From Verticillium longisporum (Eukaryota > Ascomycota > Sordariomycetes > Glomerellales > Plectosphaerellaceae), in contig JAETXT010000014.1 in NCBI GenBank assembly GCA_019188255.1, positions 1,054,001 through 1,118,000 of the forward strand: a stretch of 64,000 nt of DNA, written 5' to 3'. The stretch's first letter is position 1. Every line of letters starts with the position of its first letter. Under the pieces are notes generated by a model. It was given only the letters and a program-made list of their open reading frames with translations, made no database searches and was not told the origin of the DNA. The position numbers were made by a program, and so were the translations under genes. This document shows positions 63,326 through 64,000 of the stretch, in pieces.

Positions 63326-64000
63326 CTAGCGGTTAGCGTTGAAGGCGAAGCTGCCAAAGACGCCGCCTCCGCCGCCGGGCGTCATCGGCCCCGGGTTGAA
63401 CGCGTTCTTGTTGTGCGACTGCGCACCGGGCGTGCTGACGAGGCCGGCGCTGACCGTGTTGGGCGTGCTGGGCGTGCCGTTCTGCTGCTGGCCGTTCGGC
63501 TCGTGTGAGCCCGCGCCGCCGGCGCCGGCGTGGGTTCCCATCATGTGGCCCATGAGGAGGCCGCAGTCGGGGATGCCGAGACCCCACACCTTGCCGACAT
63601 GGTCGTCGGCAATGTCGCCGTTGAAGATCTTCTCGCGCATCTGGAAGAATACTTTGCCCGTGATGAGCGAATCGGAGCCGGCCTGGTGCGCTGCGCCCAC
63701 GCGCTTAACCTTGAGGGTCTCTGCAATGTTCTCCAGGCCTGACTTGTGCTCGAACTTTTGCAGGATCTCGCTCGTGCTGGGGTCGCTCGGCGTCAGGAGA
63801 CCCGAATTGTGCAGCCGGATGGCATGCTTCATGAGGTGCTTGACGTCGTATGTCGACGGGAAATACAGCTTCATGATGCGATCAAAGTCGACCTCGTCGC
63901 TAGGGAGGGCGCGGCAGTCCAGCAGCTTGGTCAGGTATCCGAAATCGTATCCACCGTGGAACGAGATCCACCTGACGTTATCGAAGCAGACCAGTCCCGA
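63326..64000 (-). CDS. POP2: CAF1/POP2 deadenylase of the CCR4-NOT complex (5' part outside window)
   Basis: The minus-strand frame is open from 64000 to the stop at 63326 (224 residues seen, C-terminal part). It reads VRWISFHGGYDFGYLTKLL, which contains the second conserved Asp of the DEDD exonuclease fold, then PSDEVDFDRIMKLYFPSTYDVKHLMK and the last catalytic motif RVGAAHQAGSDSLITGKVFFQM (His and Asp). These match Caf1/Pop2, which shortens mRNA poly(A) tails within CCR4-NOT in the cytoplasm. After the fold there is a Gly/Asn/Pro-rich fungal tail ending GGVFGSFAFNANR. The N-terminal part with the first DxE motif lies beyond the window end. No introns are seen in this portion. Confidence 0.95.
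   Translation of the reverse strand, partial: SGLVCFDNVRWISFHGGYDFGYLTKLLDCRALPSDEVDFDRIMKLYFPSTYDVKHLMKHAIRLHNSGLLTPSDPSTSEILQKFEHKSGLENIAETLKVKRVGAAHQAGSDSLITGKVFFQMREKIFNGDIADDHVGKVWGLGIPDCGLLMGHMMGTHAGAGGAGSHEPNGQQQNGTPSTPNTVSAGLVSTPGAQSHNKNAFNPGPMTPGGGGGVFGSFAFNANR

Overview
The window is a piece of a nuclear chromosome from a filamentous ascomycete, most likely a Sordariomycete. That placement is an inference. It rests on short GT-AG introns of about 50-80 nt with CTAAC/CTGAC branch sites, high GC3 in the genes, the protein families present, TAGGTACCT-type palindromes between genes, and AT-rich, TA-rich transposon relics that look RIP-mutated. Gene models below were built by joining exons by eye and checking splice phase; every joined model closes in frame except where a break is stated.

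Layout. 1-277: 3' end of an unidentified gene. 2880-4608 (+): NIPA-type Mg2+ transporter. 5933-6920 (-): ribosomal protein uS3. 6921-11863: accessory stretch with three degenerate copies of one LTR-like repeat around a secreted, cysteine-rich, bacteriocin-like protein (9556-10324). 11864-14258 (+): myotubularin-type PI3P phosphatase whose frame continues 129 codons beyond a TAG. 15240-17284 (-): FRS1. 18375-20658 (+): PP2A scaffold TPD3. 21112-22035 (-): eEF1A lysine methyltransferase EFM4. 22654-25738 (-): large low-complexity plus coiled-coil fungal protein. 28077-28911 (-): four-helix MARVEL-like gene with an in-frame TGA. 31469-32159 (+): small secreted protein. 32986-34848 (+): sedolisin protease. 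35824-41251 (+): YCF1-type vacuolar ABC transporter. 41252-50958: 9.7 kb without a recognisable gene, holding a MITE-like element. 50959-52967 (+): YDR124W-like helical-bundle protein. 52968-57606: no gene, with a 599-bp inverted-repeat element. 57607-58814 (-): bHLH factor CBF1. 60991-62546 (+): FYV10/GID9, a CTLH E3 ligase subunit. 63326-64000 (-): CAF1/POP2 deadenylase, cut by the window end.

Most genes are unlinked housekeeping functions (translation, phosphoinositide turnover, PP2A signalling, GID/CTLH ubiquitylation, mRNA deadenylation, vacuolar detoxification). The accessory part is two secreted or effector-like small proteins, a secreted protease and a damaged membrane-protein gene, lying near repeat relics.

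A cross-cutting observation is that four conserved genes (TPD3, YCF1, EFM4 and the 22654-25738 gene) carry one- or two-base losses, mostly in short C/G runs. This pattern fits uncorrected base-calling error better than loss of four important genes, so frameshifts and stops in this window should be read with caution.
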